Assembly: GCF_963259705.1 (NCBI RefSeq)
Contig: NC_081840.1
Coordinates: 4,459,062-4,523,061 of the forward strand
DNA length: 64,000 nt
Reading direction: 5' to 3'
Origin: Myotis daubentonii
Taxonomy: Eukaryota; Chordata; Mammalia; Chiroptera; Vespertilionidae
In this document: in pieces, positions 22,399-33,447 of the stretch
Layout: every line of letters begins with the position of its first letter
How positions within the stretch are numbered: position 1 is the first letter of the stretch
Notes under the pieces: generated by a model
What the model was told of the DNA's origin: nothing
What the model saw: only the letters and a program-made list of their open reading frames with translations
The model's database searches: none
Position numbers and translations under genes: made by a program

Positions 22399-23230
22399 CA
22401 TATGAACAAATGTGCTTTGGGGTTCTGAGATCTAAACATTTGGGAGCCATTACATTGTGGGAGACATATTTCGGATGCGCGGGAGGACATCCCCTTTTCC
22501 CAGATGACTTTGCATGAGGACATGATGTCTGCAGATGTCAGAACCGTCTTGAAGGGCTGATGAAAGGTGAAGCTGACAGCTGAGGGTGGATGAGCAGAGC
22601 CAGGAAAGGCTGGGTTCTTGTTGGCATCACTGAGCCGCTGAGCCCATCCACTCTGTTGACTTGGCTTCGGACAGACTCTCACATGGCAGGTAATAAACCT
22701 GTCTGATTGTCCAGGCCACTCTTAGATAGGCTATCCTGCTACTGGAACTAAAAACATCTTAACTGTCCCACGACCCATGCCATCTTCCAGGCGGAGGGCA
22801 CTTCCCCAGCTCTGTTTGGCCGTGCAAAAAAGAATGAACAGAGCCACTTTAAATGGAGCCAGAGCTGCCATGCCAGAGGAGCTGGCTTGCCTATCAATGC
22901 CTCAAAGCTTTGGGATGCTAAGACAGGCCAAAACAACCTTCAGACTGAGCCGAAAGCGACCAGGTCCCATAGAACTCTTTGGAAAGATGACAGAAAACCA
23001 GGTATGGATACAAGACGGATGGCTGCCCAGACTGAAAACTAAACACATTGTTTAGCATCGGCATCACGTGTTATGTTTTCTGCACCAATAGAAAGGCTTT
23101 CCTTCTGTTGGTATAATCGCCCCCCTTCCTCTCATATGTGCCCATTACCTTTATCTTCTCATCAGAACATGATGCGGGCTTCTGCCTGAATCAGTGCTCC
23201 CAAATAGTTATTCTTCCATATCAAATAAAT
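22396..23230. other. Unassigned DNA
   Basis: A plus-strand frame at 22777-23055 (92 codons) is open but has no recognisable domain and a low-complexity Lys/Arg-rich character. I do not call it a gene. Confidence 0.4.
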
Positions 23231-23234
23231 GCTT

Positions 23235-23455
23235 GTTGCCTGTCACTGTGAAAGGCATTTTATATTTAGGTTAACAGCTGTATGAGCTGATGTGTATTAT
23301 TCCATGTAACCTTCTCAACAGTGAGAGAGCCTGTTTTATAGCCATTTAACAGATTATGTGACTGAGGCACGGGATGCGTACTTAGTTATCCCAGTTCACA
23401 CAGAGAAAGTTGCAATCAATACTGGAACCATAACCATTTGGCTTCCAAGTCTGTT
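23235..23455 (+). repeat. MIR SINE fossil
   Basis: Sense MIR landmarks in order: TATTATTCCATGTAACCTTC, TTTTATAGCCATTTAACAGA, TGACTGAGGCACGG, CAGTTCACACAGAGAAAGTT and AATACTGGAACC. Strongly decayed, as expected of this pre-placental SINE. Confidence 0.6.
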
Positions 23456-23699
23456 GTCTTTCTATTATAAACTTCACCAGCTTTAATATCTCAAGTCTGA
23501 ATTCCCATTCCCACCAAATGTAAACACTTCAGAGTGCTTTTCAAGCTACATTCTAATCTTTTAAATTTAATAATCAAATACAATCGAACTGTGTTTGTTT
23601 TTAATTTTTTGTGTTACTTTATAATTACCCGGGCAGTCACTTTCCCCTCATTACATTTGTAGAATTGTTTTCATATTTCACACAGCTTTTTCATTCTGT

Positions 23700-23810
23700 A
23701 TCGCAATTATATCCTGCCATGTCTGTGTTCCCCTTGGGCTGTGAATCCCAGCCCAGGGCCTGACATTTAACAGGGGTTTCATAACAGTATGTGCAGTGAT
23801 GATAACTACA
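23700..23810 (+). repeat. L2 3'-end fragment
   Basis: CCCCTTGGGCTGTGAATCCC and CAGGGCCTGACATTTAACAG resemble the L2 3' region (layout GTATCCCCAGCxCCTGGCACATAG in the family). Short and decayed. Confidence 0.35.
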
Positions 23811-23864
23811 GAAGGTATGCACCGTGGCTGGCAACCTGATACATATCACCCACCGCTGATATTG

Positions 23865-23975
23865 ACCGCAGTTCCTGAGCTGGTTGTCATCAACCTCATT
23901 TTATAGGTGAGGAAATTGAGGTCCAGCTAGGCTGACCCATGCAAAGACACAGGACACGTGTGAACCAGAAATCAA
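23865..23975 (+). repeat. MIR fragment
   Basis: ATCAACCTCATTTTATAGGT, GAGGAAATTGAGGTCCAGCT and then GACACAGGACACGTGTGAAC follow the MIR core order. Confidence 0.5.
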
Positions 23976-24384
23976 ACACATTCCCTTCTGGCAACATGAA
24001 GGAGCAAAACTTGAGAAGCTAGTAAGCCTTCTCTCGTGTAATGCCTCTGGTGATTAGAAAGTGAGGTTTTTACTGGGGTATCCCTTCCCTTACAAGCAGC
24101 CCTAATAATTATAAGGTTCTTCCTTAGGGGGATTTGCATTCCCACACATAATCCTGTAATGACAAGAATCCTGATATTTGGAGTCTAGTTGCAACTAATG
24201 GAGCCGTACAGAGACAGAGCAGGTCCGGGGTGTGGGGGCTCTGTGTGTGAGACGGTAGGGTCCTGCATGGCAGTAGGGGCTGCCAAGAGTGTGGTTAACT
24301 GGAGAAGGTCTTTAGCTGCTGAGTTATGCAATTTCTTTCTTCTTTTCACAGTCTTACTCTTCTACAGTGACTCCCTCGGACATG

Positions 24385-24600
24385 TCTGACATCGTGCTAA
24401 ACACTTCATATGACCTCTCCTCCTTCTCACGAGAACTCCACCAGCTCAGTGGCATTATTTCTCTTTTACTGTTGGGAAAAATGAGGCACAGAGAGGGTCA
24501 TGCACTTTTCCAGGTTCACACAAGTAGTGAGTGGTACAGTTCAACCCAAGTGGTCTCTCCCCAAAGCTGGGTTTTTCCATCGCTGAACGTGACCTCTTCT
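24385..24600 (+). repeat. MIR SINE fossil
   Basis: Sense MIR: GTGCTAAACACTTCATATGA, GAACTCCACCAGCTCAGTGG, AAATGAGGCACAGAGAGGGT and AGTGAGTGGTACAGTTCAAC, in the family's order. Confidence 0.6.
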
Positions 24601-25109
24601 TCCATGTCCGTGAAATGAAGGGGGGAAAGGGGTACAAACCAGAGAAGGCCCCTCTTCCCGGCATACAACAAAACCATCGCTGTGTGCTTTGACTGGTTTG
24701 TGCAAGTAGCCAAGCTATACATGAGAACTCTTCCAACACAGACTTTTATGGAAGACCTACTGAGCAATTTTAATTTTCCCCTTGATTTTATACCGTCTTT
24801 CATCCTTGTAACAGATTCTGGAAAGAGAATTCAACCAAAGAAAACTTTACAAAGTGAAAGAACCTTGATATGCATTCTTTAGAACCCTTTCCCTCCCTTA
24901 ATTTTATTCCATATGCTCACCGAAAAATGGTAAAGATGAGAAATCTAAACTGTCACAGCTGACTCCATTGCACATTTGCTTGAATTTACATATAGTGAGA
25001 TGCATAGATTTTAAGAGTTTAGTTGGATGAATTTTGACAAATGCACATCCATGTACCCAACATTTGAACTGGGTTAAATGGTCTCCAGAGAGCCCCCTCC
25101 TCTCTCTGT

Positions 25110-25665
25110 ATGTGCCTCTTGCTCTTCCCATCAAAAGATGGAATCTAGCCCTAACTGGTTTTGCCCAGTGGATAGAGCATTGGCCCGTGGACTGAAGGGT
25201 CCCGGGTTCAATTCTGGTTAAGGGCATGTACCTTGGTTGCAGGCTCAATCCCCAGTTGAGGTTGTGCAGGAGGGAGCTGATCAATGTTTCTCTCTCATAG
25301 ATGTTTCTAACTCTCTATCCCTCTCCCTTCCTCTCTGTAAAAATCAATAAAATATATACTTTTTTTAAAAAAAAAAGATGGAATCTACTTCCCTTTTCTT
25401 TGAGTCTGGGCTGGCCTTGTGACTAAACTTGACCAATAGCATGTGTCCAAAAGAAGGCTCTTCTAGCTCCAGGCTTAGTTGCTAAGGAGCCTCTCTCTGT
25501 CATGCTGAGAGACACCAGTCCAGACAACTGGTAACCCCAGTACACTTCACAGGGCGTTAAAGAACCAAATGCAGAGGCCGAATTGCATCAGTATTTTAAG
25601 CCACTGATTCTGGCGGTGGTTTGTTTCTCAGCTAAAGCTATTGGATGTGCCAAAGATGATACAGA
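25110..25665 (+). repeat. MaLR (MLT1-type) LTR inside the L1, split by a Ves
   Basis: AAGATGGAATCTACTTCCCT, GAGTCTGGGCTGGCCTTGTG, ACTTGACCAATAGCATGTGT and the 3' part TTTTAAGCCACTGATTCTGG then GGTGGTTTGTTTCTCAGCTA follow an ERVL-MaLR LTR consensus in sense. It separates two parts of the antisense L1 3' UTR, so it inserted after that L1. The Ves SINE at 25148-25372 lies near its start. Confidence 0.65.
25148..25372 (+). repeat. Ves SINE, exact 15-bp TSD
   Basis: Sense full-length Ves (GCCCTAACTGGTTTTGCCCA head, pyrimidine stretch, A-rich tail). TSD AAAAGATGGAATCTA is identical at 25133-25147 and 25373-25387; both copies are MaLR sequence. Confidence 0.95.
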
Positions 25666-26341
25666 CATTTCATCACCACAGAGCATGGCCTTGTGGCCAC
25701 TTGCAGTCTATCACCACCTATTTCCACAGCTTCGTCATATCCATTCTTAAACTTTAAATGAACTGAGACTTCAAGTGAACATTTATATGAAGAAAATGAT
25801 GCAACATTCATTCTTTATCTGGTTTCTTTCTCTGAATGTCATGTTTCTGATATTCACAGATTTTTTTGTTTGTTTTGCATTTTAGCATTTGTTATTTTTT
25901 ATTATTGTATTGTATCCTATGAATGTATCAATAGCAGTTTATTTTCCTGATAATAAGCATTTGTGTCATTTCTAGATTTTTACTATAATTAATAGTAAAA
26001 ATTGAAAATTCTAATGCATATCTTTTTGTGGACACATGCTACCATTTCTCTCCCATCAGTCCCTAGGAATAGAAGTGGCTGGTTCATAAGACAGGTGAAT
26101 GTTTAACATGCAAAGAAACTGCTTAAAAGCCTCCCAAAATGGTTGTACCATTTTACATTCCCCTAAAATGCATGAGATCCAGTTGCTACACAACCTCATT
26201 ACTATTTGTTGTCAGTAATTTTAATTTTAGTCATTCTAGTGGGTGTGCAGTGGATTTTATTGTGGTTTTCATTTATGTTTCTAGGAGAACAAATATTTCT
26301 AAGCACCTTTTAATGTCCTTTTAGTTTGTTTATCCTCTTTT

Positions 26342-26344
<3 letters not shown>

Positions 26345-26383
<39 letters not shown>
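26345..26383. repeat. (AT)n microsatellite
   Basis: About 19 AT units within the L1 fossil. Confidence 0.95.
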
Positions 26384-26385
<2 letters not shown>

Positions 26386-27388
26386 CATTTTAATGGACTG
26401 TGAAATTTTAATTTGATATGTGGAAATCATTTATATATTTTAGATATAAGCCCCTTGTTAGAGATATGTATTGTAAATGTTCCCATTCTGTGGATGACTT
26501 CTTTATTTTCTTCATGGTGTCTTTTGATGACTAGAGATATCATATAGATGCAGGCAAATTTGTTTACTTTAATTGGGATTTTATTAGGTCTAAAGTTCAA
26601 TTTGAGGACATTTTGAGTCTCCCAATTCATGAACGTAGTACATCTCTCTATTTATTTAGATCTAAAAAATTATTTTCAGCAATATTTGACAATATTTAGA
26701 GAATATTATTAAAAAATATATTTTATGTATTTTGTGACTTTTATGCTATTATAAATGGTGATTTTTAAATTTTACTTTCTAATTGTGTATTTCTAGTATA
26801 TTTGAAATTCAAATTCTTAAATACTCTGACCGAGTACCCTGAAATCTTACTAAATTCACTTATCAATACAAGTATATTTGATTTTAATATTTTTTATTTC
26901 CTAGAGTTATTTATGTGAACAATCTAGTCATTTATGCATAAGATACTTTCAATTCTTTTATATCTTAATTCTAGTTATTTATTTTTAGACCTAGTGCTTG
27001 CAAGAACTTATAGCATAATGTGGAAAAGAAGTGCTGAAAATAAACATTCTTACAGTAGTTCTAATTTTAGTGGTAAGCTAACCAATAATCTACCATTAAG
27101 TACAAGTTATTTTACACACTTACTTACCTACCATAAGTGGATTTTCATAGATGTCTTTTATAAATTAAGGAAGTTTTCTTATATTACTAGTTTGTTGAGG
27201 GATCATTATTTTTTAATTATGACTGGTTGTTGAATTTAATTAAATTCTTTTTTTTGTATGTATTGAGGATGATTAAATATTATTTTATTTTACTCTGTGA
27301 CTATAACTTTCTTTAATTTATTTTCAAATGTTAAGCTAACCTGGCATTCTTAAGATAAATCCATCTTGCTCATTTGCATTATCCATTT

Positions 27389-27593
27389 AAAAATATTTTT
27401 ATTGACTAAAGAGAGGAAGGAAGAGGGAGAGAGAGATAGAAACATCAATAATGACAGAGAATCATTGATCTGTTGCCTTCTGCCTGCTCCACACTGAGGA
27501 TCAAGCCCGCAACCCAGGCATGTGCCCTGACCAGGAATTGACCTCCTGGTTTATAAGTCAACACTTAATCATTTTGCACTATGCTGGCCAAGC
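27389..27593 (-). repeat. Older Ves-related SINE
   Basis: Antisense, older subfamily (GGCATGTGCCCTGACCAGGA, GACCTCCTGGTTTATAAGTC). Imperfect TSD: TGCATTATCCATTT at 27375-27388 against TGCATTATTCAGTTT from 27594. Inserted in the L1 fossil. Confidence 0.85.
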
Positions 27594-27949
27594 TGCATTA
27601 TTCAGTTTTATATATTCCTAGATTTGATTTTGCAAAAACAAACAAACAAACAAAAGCAGTGTTATAACATTTTGCATCTATGCTTATGTGAGTTAACTTT
27701 TGTTCGGTAATGTCTTTGTCTAATAATTTTTTCAGATAAATACTGACCTAATGAAATGAATTTGGAAATATTTGCTACTCTTCTATTTTCTGACAGAGTG
27801 TCTGTAGAGTCATTAGTTGTAAATTGAACATTTGGTAAAGTCCACCTGTGAAACAATGTAAATCTTAAATTTTCACCATGGGAAATTTCAAAATTTTAAC
27901 TCAATTTTAAAAATAAATGTAGGAATACTCACATTAGCTATTCCTTCTT

Positions 27950-28160
27950 TTTTTTTTTTATTGATTTTTTACAGAGAGGAAGGGAGAGAGATAGAGAGTT
28001 AGAAACATCGATGAGAGAGAAACATCCATCAGCTGCCTCCTGCACATCTCCTACTGGGGATGTGCCCGCAACCCAGGTACATGCCCCCGACCGGAATCAA
28101 ACCTGGGACCTTTCAGTCCGCAGGCCGACGCTCTATCCACTGAGCCAAACCAGTTCTGGC
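27950..28160 (-). repeat. Ves SINE, exact 13-bp TSD
   Basis: Antisense young Ves (ATTGATTTTTTACAGAGAGG, CATCGATGAGAGAGAAACAT, CCGCAGGCCGACGCTCTATC). TSD GCTATTCCTTCTT is identical at 27937-27949 and 28161-28173. Inserted in the L1 fossil. Confidence 0.95.
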
Positions 28161-30749
28161 GCTATTCCTTCTTGTGTAAGCTTTGCTAGTCTGTGACTTT
28201 AAAAAAAATTGTTCATTTCTTCTAAATTGTAAAACTTATTGTTAGAAAGATGTTTATTATATTTCCTTATTATCCTATTGATGTTCATAGAACTAAGAAC
28301 CTTTAATAATGTTTTACCTTCAGGTTCTGATATTGGTAATCTTTGCATAAGATATTAAATAGCAACTTTTAGTTTTTACTTCTTAGTTTGGAGTTTAGGT
28401 CTTCTTTGTGTTCCAATTTTTAAATTGGAAACTTAGATAATTGACTTTATAATTTTCTTTATTTCTAATATAAATATTTAACTAAATTTTTTCTTTGAGC
28501 AGTGTTTTAAATGTATCTCACATATATTACTATCTCTGTTTTATTTTTTTCTCTATTTCTTTTTAATCTAAGTGTCTTCATATTTGTGTGATTTTTTGTA
28601 AACATATAATCAGTCCTTGTTTTTTTAATTTATTATGAGAATATCTACCTTTATTTGACCAGCATGGTTAGATTTAAATATACTGTTTTGCTATTTATCT
28701 TCTACCTGTCCCATCTGTTCATTGCTTCTCTGGTTGTTCCCTTGACAATTTTTTTTTGGATTATTTGTTATGATTAATTTTTCATAGGTAAAACCTACTA
28801 GGTATATGATTTTATTTTGTTGTTCTATTATATTAGTTGTAGTTGCAATAACATATCCAAGTCTATTTTCAAATATTATATTATTTTAAATATAAAGTAA
28901 GGACCATATAATGGCATACTTATTATTAATGTTTATATCTTCTGTGCTGCTGTTGTTGTACATTTTACCTGTGTTATAAATGTAACCTTTTTGCTTTAGG
29001 CATTCTATTATTTATTCATAATATTAAAAATTTATTTAAGATTTTTCAGTTTTATTTTGTCACATGTATACTACTTCTTGAATTCTTCCATATTTTGTCT
29101 AAGTCAGAATTTTTACCTGATATTTTTTTCCTCCTCCTGATGAACTTTTTAAAGCACTTATTGTATAAACTTGCTGGACATAGATTTAAGCAGTTTTTTA
29201 AAAATACAAAATATCTTAATCATACTTTAACTTTTGAAGAATATATATATATATAATTTTTTGCTGGAAATGGAATTCTAGGTCAACAGATTCATTTTTA
29301 TCACTTTAAAGATGGCATTCCATTGCCTTCTGACTTCCATCATATCTCATTAAAAGTCAGTCATCATTAGTATTCTTCAGTGAAACAATTCCTTGTATAG
29401 TATACATATATCTATGGCTACTTTTAAGGTTTTTTTCTTTATTTATTGTTTGCATAATTTTAACTATGTTATCTGTTTATGATTTTGAGCGCTTCCTGGA
29501 CCTGTGAATGATATTCTTTCTCTAAATTTGGACTCTTCTGGCAACTATTTGTTTACTTATTTTTATAAATAATTTTTATTTATTTTCCTTCTGGGACTTT
29601 AAGCACATGCATAGTAAACAGTTTCATACCATTCATTGTGTTACCAAAGTTCTGAGTGTTTCCAATATGTTTGTTCAACTCTGAGCTTCACTTTATATTG
29701 ATTTGTTCACTGATCATTTACCTAAGGTATACAAACCACTTTTAAGTCTATTATTGCACTATTTATTTCATATAGTCCATGTTTTTTTGTTAAAAAATGT
29801 TCACTAGTTTTTCCCTTATACATTATATATTTCCTTGATAATGTTCCACTGTTTGCTACTTCTTTTGCTGTTATTTGTAATTTATTTACTGAAGTTTTAA
29901 TAGCTATATTAAAGTCATTTTCACAATCTAACACCTGATACATCTGTCAGTCTACTTCTCTTGACTATACGTTCTCTCGATTATAGGCCATATTTCCTGC
30001 TTCTCAGTATGTTTTATGAGTTACTGCATACATGATATTGTACATTTTTATAGATAATTTAGATGTTGCTAACTTCCTCAAAATAATATTGACTTGTTTT
30101 TTTTTTTTCTATTGACAGGCAATTATATCACTAGAAGATCTTCTTGTATTGGATTTATGCCTTTCTAGATCAGTTTATTTTGTTGTTTGTTAACTTATTG
30201 ATCATTTAATTGATTAGATTTTGGGTTTTGTCCTTTTTATTACGATATAGTGCTTCTATGTTTTCAATGAAATACTCATCGTTTTTACCAAGCCCCTGTA
30301 ATGTGATGGAGTATCATCTGAAAATTATGTCTTCCCTAGTACTGAGTAACTTTTTAAACTACTCATTTCTTTAGCCCTCAACTGCTAGTTTCTGTAGGAC
30401 TCTTTGGTAATTTTTTGGTGCCTTTCTCATAAATATCAAGTTTAAGAATCAATCAAAGATTTAGAAATAACTGGTATGCAGAATTTGGGGCTTCCCAAAT
30501 ATGTCTCATTTCATTTCATTTTATTTCCCATCAATAATCAGTCTTAAATTCACATCTTTTTTCTTCTGCCAAGTAATTCTGTTCTTTTATGTTTGAGCTC
30601 TTTTCCCCCATGTCTACACAGTAAAAGCCAGATAAATGTGGGACTCATCTAGTTTACCTCTCTTGTTTCAAGGATCATATCCTGCCTACTTTTTTTGCTT
30701 CCCAACCATTCAAAATATTTTAATTTTTTTCAGAGTTGTTATTGTCATT

Positions 30750-31450
30750 TGCCGGGGTCCAACCCCAGCAGGTCCAGGGGTCCCCAAAGGTGTGGACGGA
30801 GTCGGCGAAGAAGGAATGACACAGAGACAGCATTCAGTTGATCAGCAGCCTAGCCAGGATCTCCAGCCAAGTTCTGTTCAGGATCTCCAGTGAAGTTCTG
30901 GTTCGGATCTCCAGCCAGGTTCTGTGTCCATGTTCTCTCACTAGGTTCTGTCTCTAGGTTCTGAGGCCAGTTTCTGTCCAGGATCTTTTGCCATGTTCTC
31001 TCCAGCAAAGTTCTTCTGTCTTTAGAGAATGTTCTGTGTAGGTTCTGTGCCTAGGTTCTACCTCTCTTGGTTCTGTCTTATAAGTTCTGTCTCTGAAGTT
31101 CTGTCTCTCGCTGTCTTGTTGCATCTGTATTTATACCAGTTGATTCCAATCCTATCAATCTCTATTCCAAAGGTTAGGGTGTTTCTTATCTCCATTCCAG
31201 GGAGTAAAGATTATGTAGCTTAAGCATGATTGTTCGTAGTTAAAATGATTAATTACCCGCCTGGCACTTAGTTAAGAGGTTTTATTCCCTCCCTAACTTC
31301 AGGGGAAAATCCCTACCTGGGGATTCAACCTTTCTTGGAGAGGTGACCTTGGTTAAAACACAGCACCAAGAAGGTGAGCAAACATATTAAGAACCATATG
31401 CCATATATGCCAGGTCCCTTGAAACAGCAAGGATTGACCAGCTCCCGGCA
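30750..31450 (-). repeat. Solo LTR, class II endogenous retrovirus type, exact 6-bp TSD
   Basis: A 701-bp LTR with inverted termini TGCCGGGG at the left and CTCCCGGCA at the right, flanked by identical GTCATT (30744-30749 and 31451-31456). The 6-bp TSD and CCCCGGCA end point to a betaretrovirus-like (ERVK/class II) LTR. Orientation is inferred from a minus-strand TATA box (TATAAATAC, plus coordinates 31127-31135) and a U5-like end. An AATAAA lies upstream of that TATA on the minus strand (about 31278-31284); I see none downstream. No internal viral genes remain, so it arose by LTR-LTR recombination. Three 24-base-spaced copies of GGATCTCCAG lie inside. Confidence 0.85.
30857..30928. repeat. 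24-bp-period repeat within the LTR
   Basis: GGATCTCCAG begins at 30857, 30881 and 30905, exactly 24 bases apart, each followed by (A/G)(G/A)TTCTG. Looser GTTCTGTCTCT copies continue to about 31110. On the LTR's own strand this lies downstream of the TATA box, so it would be transcribed. Confidence 0.85.
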
Positions 31451-31456
31451 GTCATT

Positions 31457-31629
31457 GGCTTTGGGGTTAGTCTAATACAATTTACTCTGATATGACCAGA
31501 ATCAAACCTCTCTTTGAAATATTGATACTGAGGAAAATTTGTTTGGTTATCTAAGTTTCATCTAGAAATTTTCAACCAACTATTTCTCAGGGATGCAAAC
31601 ATGGCCCACACAGAGGATAAGAGCACCAT
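31457..31629. other. Unassigned DNA, possibly L1 5' remainder
   Basis: Right flank of the solo LTR. It may continue the antisense L1 but I cannot align it by eye. Confidence 0.3.
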
Positions 31630-31870
31630 ATGGTAGAAAAAACTAACACTTATTGAGACCCTATCTTTTACCAAAGGCTTGTCAAACAATATCACTAAAG
31701 AACAACTACACCTATAGGTAGGTAATAGTTTTTCCTGCCATCATATGAGACAACTGAGTCATAAAGAATTGTCTTGACTTACTCAAAGCTATAGAGTTTA
31801 GATGTGAGATAACCAGAATTGAAGTAATTATCTACTTCTAACATCTGTAATCTTTTCATTGATCTTTCCA
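31630..31870 (+). repeat. MIR SINE fossil
   Basis: AACACTTATTGAGACCCTAT, TAGGTAGGTAATAGTTTTTC, ATGAGACAACTGAGTCATAA, GACTTACTCAAAGCTATAGA and ACATCTGTAATCTTTTC give the MIR order in sense. Confidence 0.6.
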
Positions 31871-33060
31871 CTGACCCAGAATTTCTAAAATATCTGAAAT
31901 TTCACTATATCAAAAATGTGAATTTTCCCATCCTCAGGCCCACCTAGCAGGTCCAAAACATACAGGGGAAATTGGTCTCATGCTGACTTGCCAATGTTGA
32001 TTTGTAATGTTTTCTGTGTGGCTCTGTATTAAACAATGTTGAGACTTCTTTAGGATTCTGTGGAAAATATGTTTTGTAAAATACTGGTACTGTTTAAAGT
32101 AGGTGCCACAGTTGGAGTTGTGAGTACAAAGTGCAAGGTCCCTAAAACAAATTGGAAATGGGATCTTTCTTCCTTGGAGAAAATAATTGATTAATTAAAA
32201 TAATAGAAGAAGGAAAGGAGATGGCAAGGGTTCATTTCCACAACAAAGGTTTACTTTATGTCCTACTCCCACTTTCCACTCTGGATGAATCCAACTCTCT
32301 GGCCAACACAATGAAATAGAGAGAGCACTTTAAGCATGAAAGTTATTTGAGGCAATTCAGGGCATGGGTTACCACAGCCAGGAGCTTCCGCCATTTCTCA
32401 GCCCAGCATTTCTTCTGAGCAGGAATGCTTACTCCTGCCCAGGACACCCAGCAAATGAACAGAAAGGACCAGGCTAGCGTGTCCCATAGACAAAAGGAAA
32501 CTTTCCTGTCTCTTAAAATACTACTATTCTCAGGACTAACAGGACCCCATTCAGAATGAAATTATAAAATCTGGAGCTTCTTTAAAACTCAGGCCTGCAC
32601 CTCTGTTGCATTTGACTTTCGTTGAACGGCTCCGGCTCTTGTCCTCCTCTAATATCTGGAGTTCAGCCAAGCGCAGAAGCGCAGGACGGTTGTCTTCTGT
32701 TCGTTTGTAAATTAATATGTCTGGAAGCAAAGGCTGTCTCCGAAGAAAGCAGATTCGCTTTTCTCCGAATGGAATGAAATGATGTTTGGGGAAGCCTCTG
32801 CTGAGGTCCAGGAATCTTTATGAGCCTTTTAAAGTCATTGTTTTCTTCTCACAAATGAGAACTCGCTGATGCCAAGGAGTAATGAACTGGAAAACCACAT
32901 GGTGACAGTTGGTTCTGAAGCTGGCCCTGGTGCATTAGCAAGGCCTGTTGGGGAGGACTTCCTTGCTGCATGCTTCCCCTCTCACTCCTACTTTTCCTCT
33001 TTGATTCCTCCTCCTCTCTGCCACCCCTCCCCTGTCCATTATGCAATAAGCACAGGCTTT
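31871..33060. other. Unassigned single-copy DNA
   Basis: No recognised repeat or gene. Confidence 0.4.
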
Positions 33061-33061
33061 G

Positions 33062-33185
33062 GTACAGACTGACTCGGGTACAAATTTTAATCTGCCACTT
33101 AATTGTGTGGTCAGTTCATACTGCATGAACTTGATACTTAACCTCACCCTGTCTTAGTTTTCCCATCTGTAAAATGGTAATGATA
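33062..33185 (-). repeat. MIR SINE fossil (antisense)
   Basis: AATCTGCCACTTAATTGTGT, ACTTGATACTTAACCTCACC, GTTTTCCCATCTGTAAAATG is the antisense MIR core. Confidence 0.65.
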
Positions 33186-33228
33186 CATCCCTTCCTCCCT
33201 TCCTTCTTCTTAATAGATTCTATCTTTT

Positions 33229-33429
33229 TATAAAATATATTTTTATTGACTTCAGAGAGAGAAAGGGAGCATGAGAGAGAGAGATAGAAACATCAATGAT
33301 CAGCTGCCTCCTGTACGCCCCGCACTGGGAATCGAGCCCACAACCCTGGCATGTGCCCTGACCAGGAATTGAACCATGACCTCCTGGCTTAGAGGTCAAT
33401 GCTCAACCACTGAGCCATGCCAGTCAGGC
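33229..33429 (-). repeat. Older Ves-related SINE
   Basis: Antisense SINE (AAAATATATTTTTATTGACT, ACCCTGGCATGTGCCCTGAC, AACCACTGAGCCATGCCAGT). Imperfect TSD: TAATAGATTCTATCTTTT from 33211 against TAATAGAATCTATTTTTG from 33430. Confidence 0.88.
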
Positions 33430-33447
33430 TAATAGAATCTATTTTTG

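Larger units (their letters stand above)
24960..30743 (-). pseudogene. Long antisense L1M fossil, near complete, interrupted
   Basis: Antisense ancient L1, 3' UTR to 5' region. Landmarks left to right: 3' UTR (GGATGAATTTTGACAAATGC, 25024; TTCTTTATCTGGTTTCTTTC, 25810); ORF2 end (TTGTACCATTTTACATTCCC, 26143; GTCATTCTAGTGGGTGTGCA, 26231; CCCATTCTGTGGATGAC); mid ORF2 (AATTGGGATTTTATTAGGTC, CTCCCAATTCATGAACGTAG, AATGTTAAGCTAACCTGGCA); front of ORF2 and ORF1 (GGAATTCTAGGTCAACAGAT, 29271; TTTAAAGATGGCATTCCATT); 5' part (AGGCCATATTTCCTGCTTCT, 29985). A MaLR LTR with a Ves, two SINEs and an AT microsatellite interrupt it. Many stops; no intact ORF. Its AT content explains the local composition. Confidence 0.78.
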
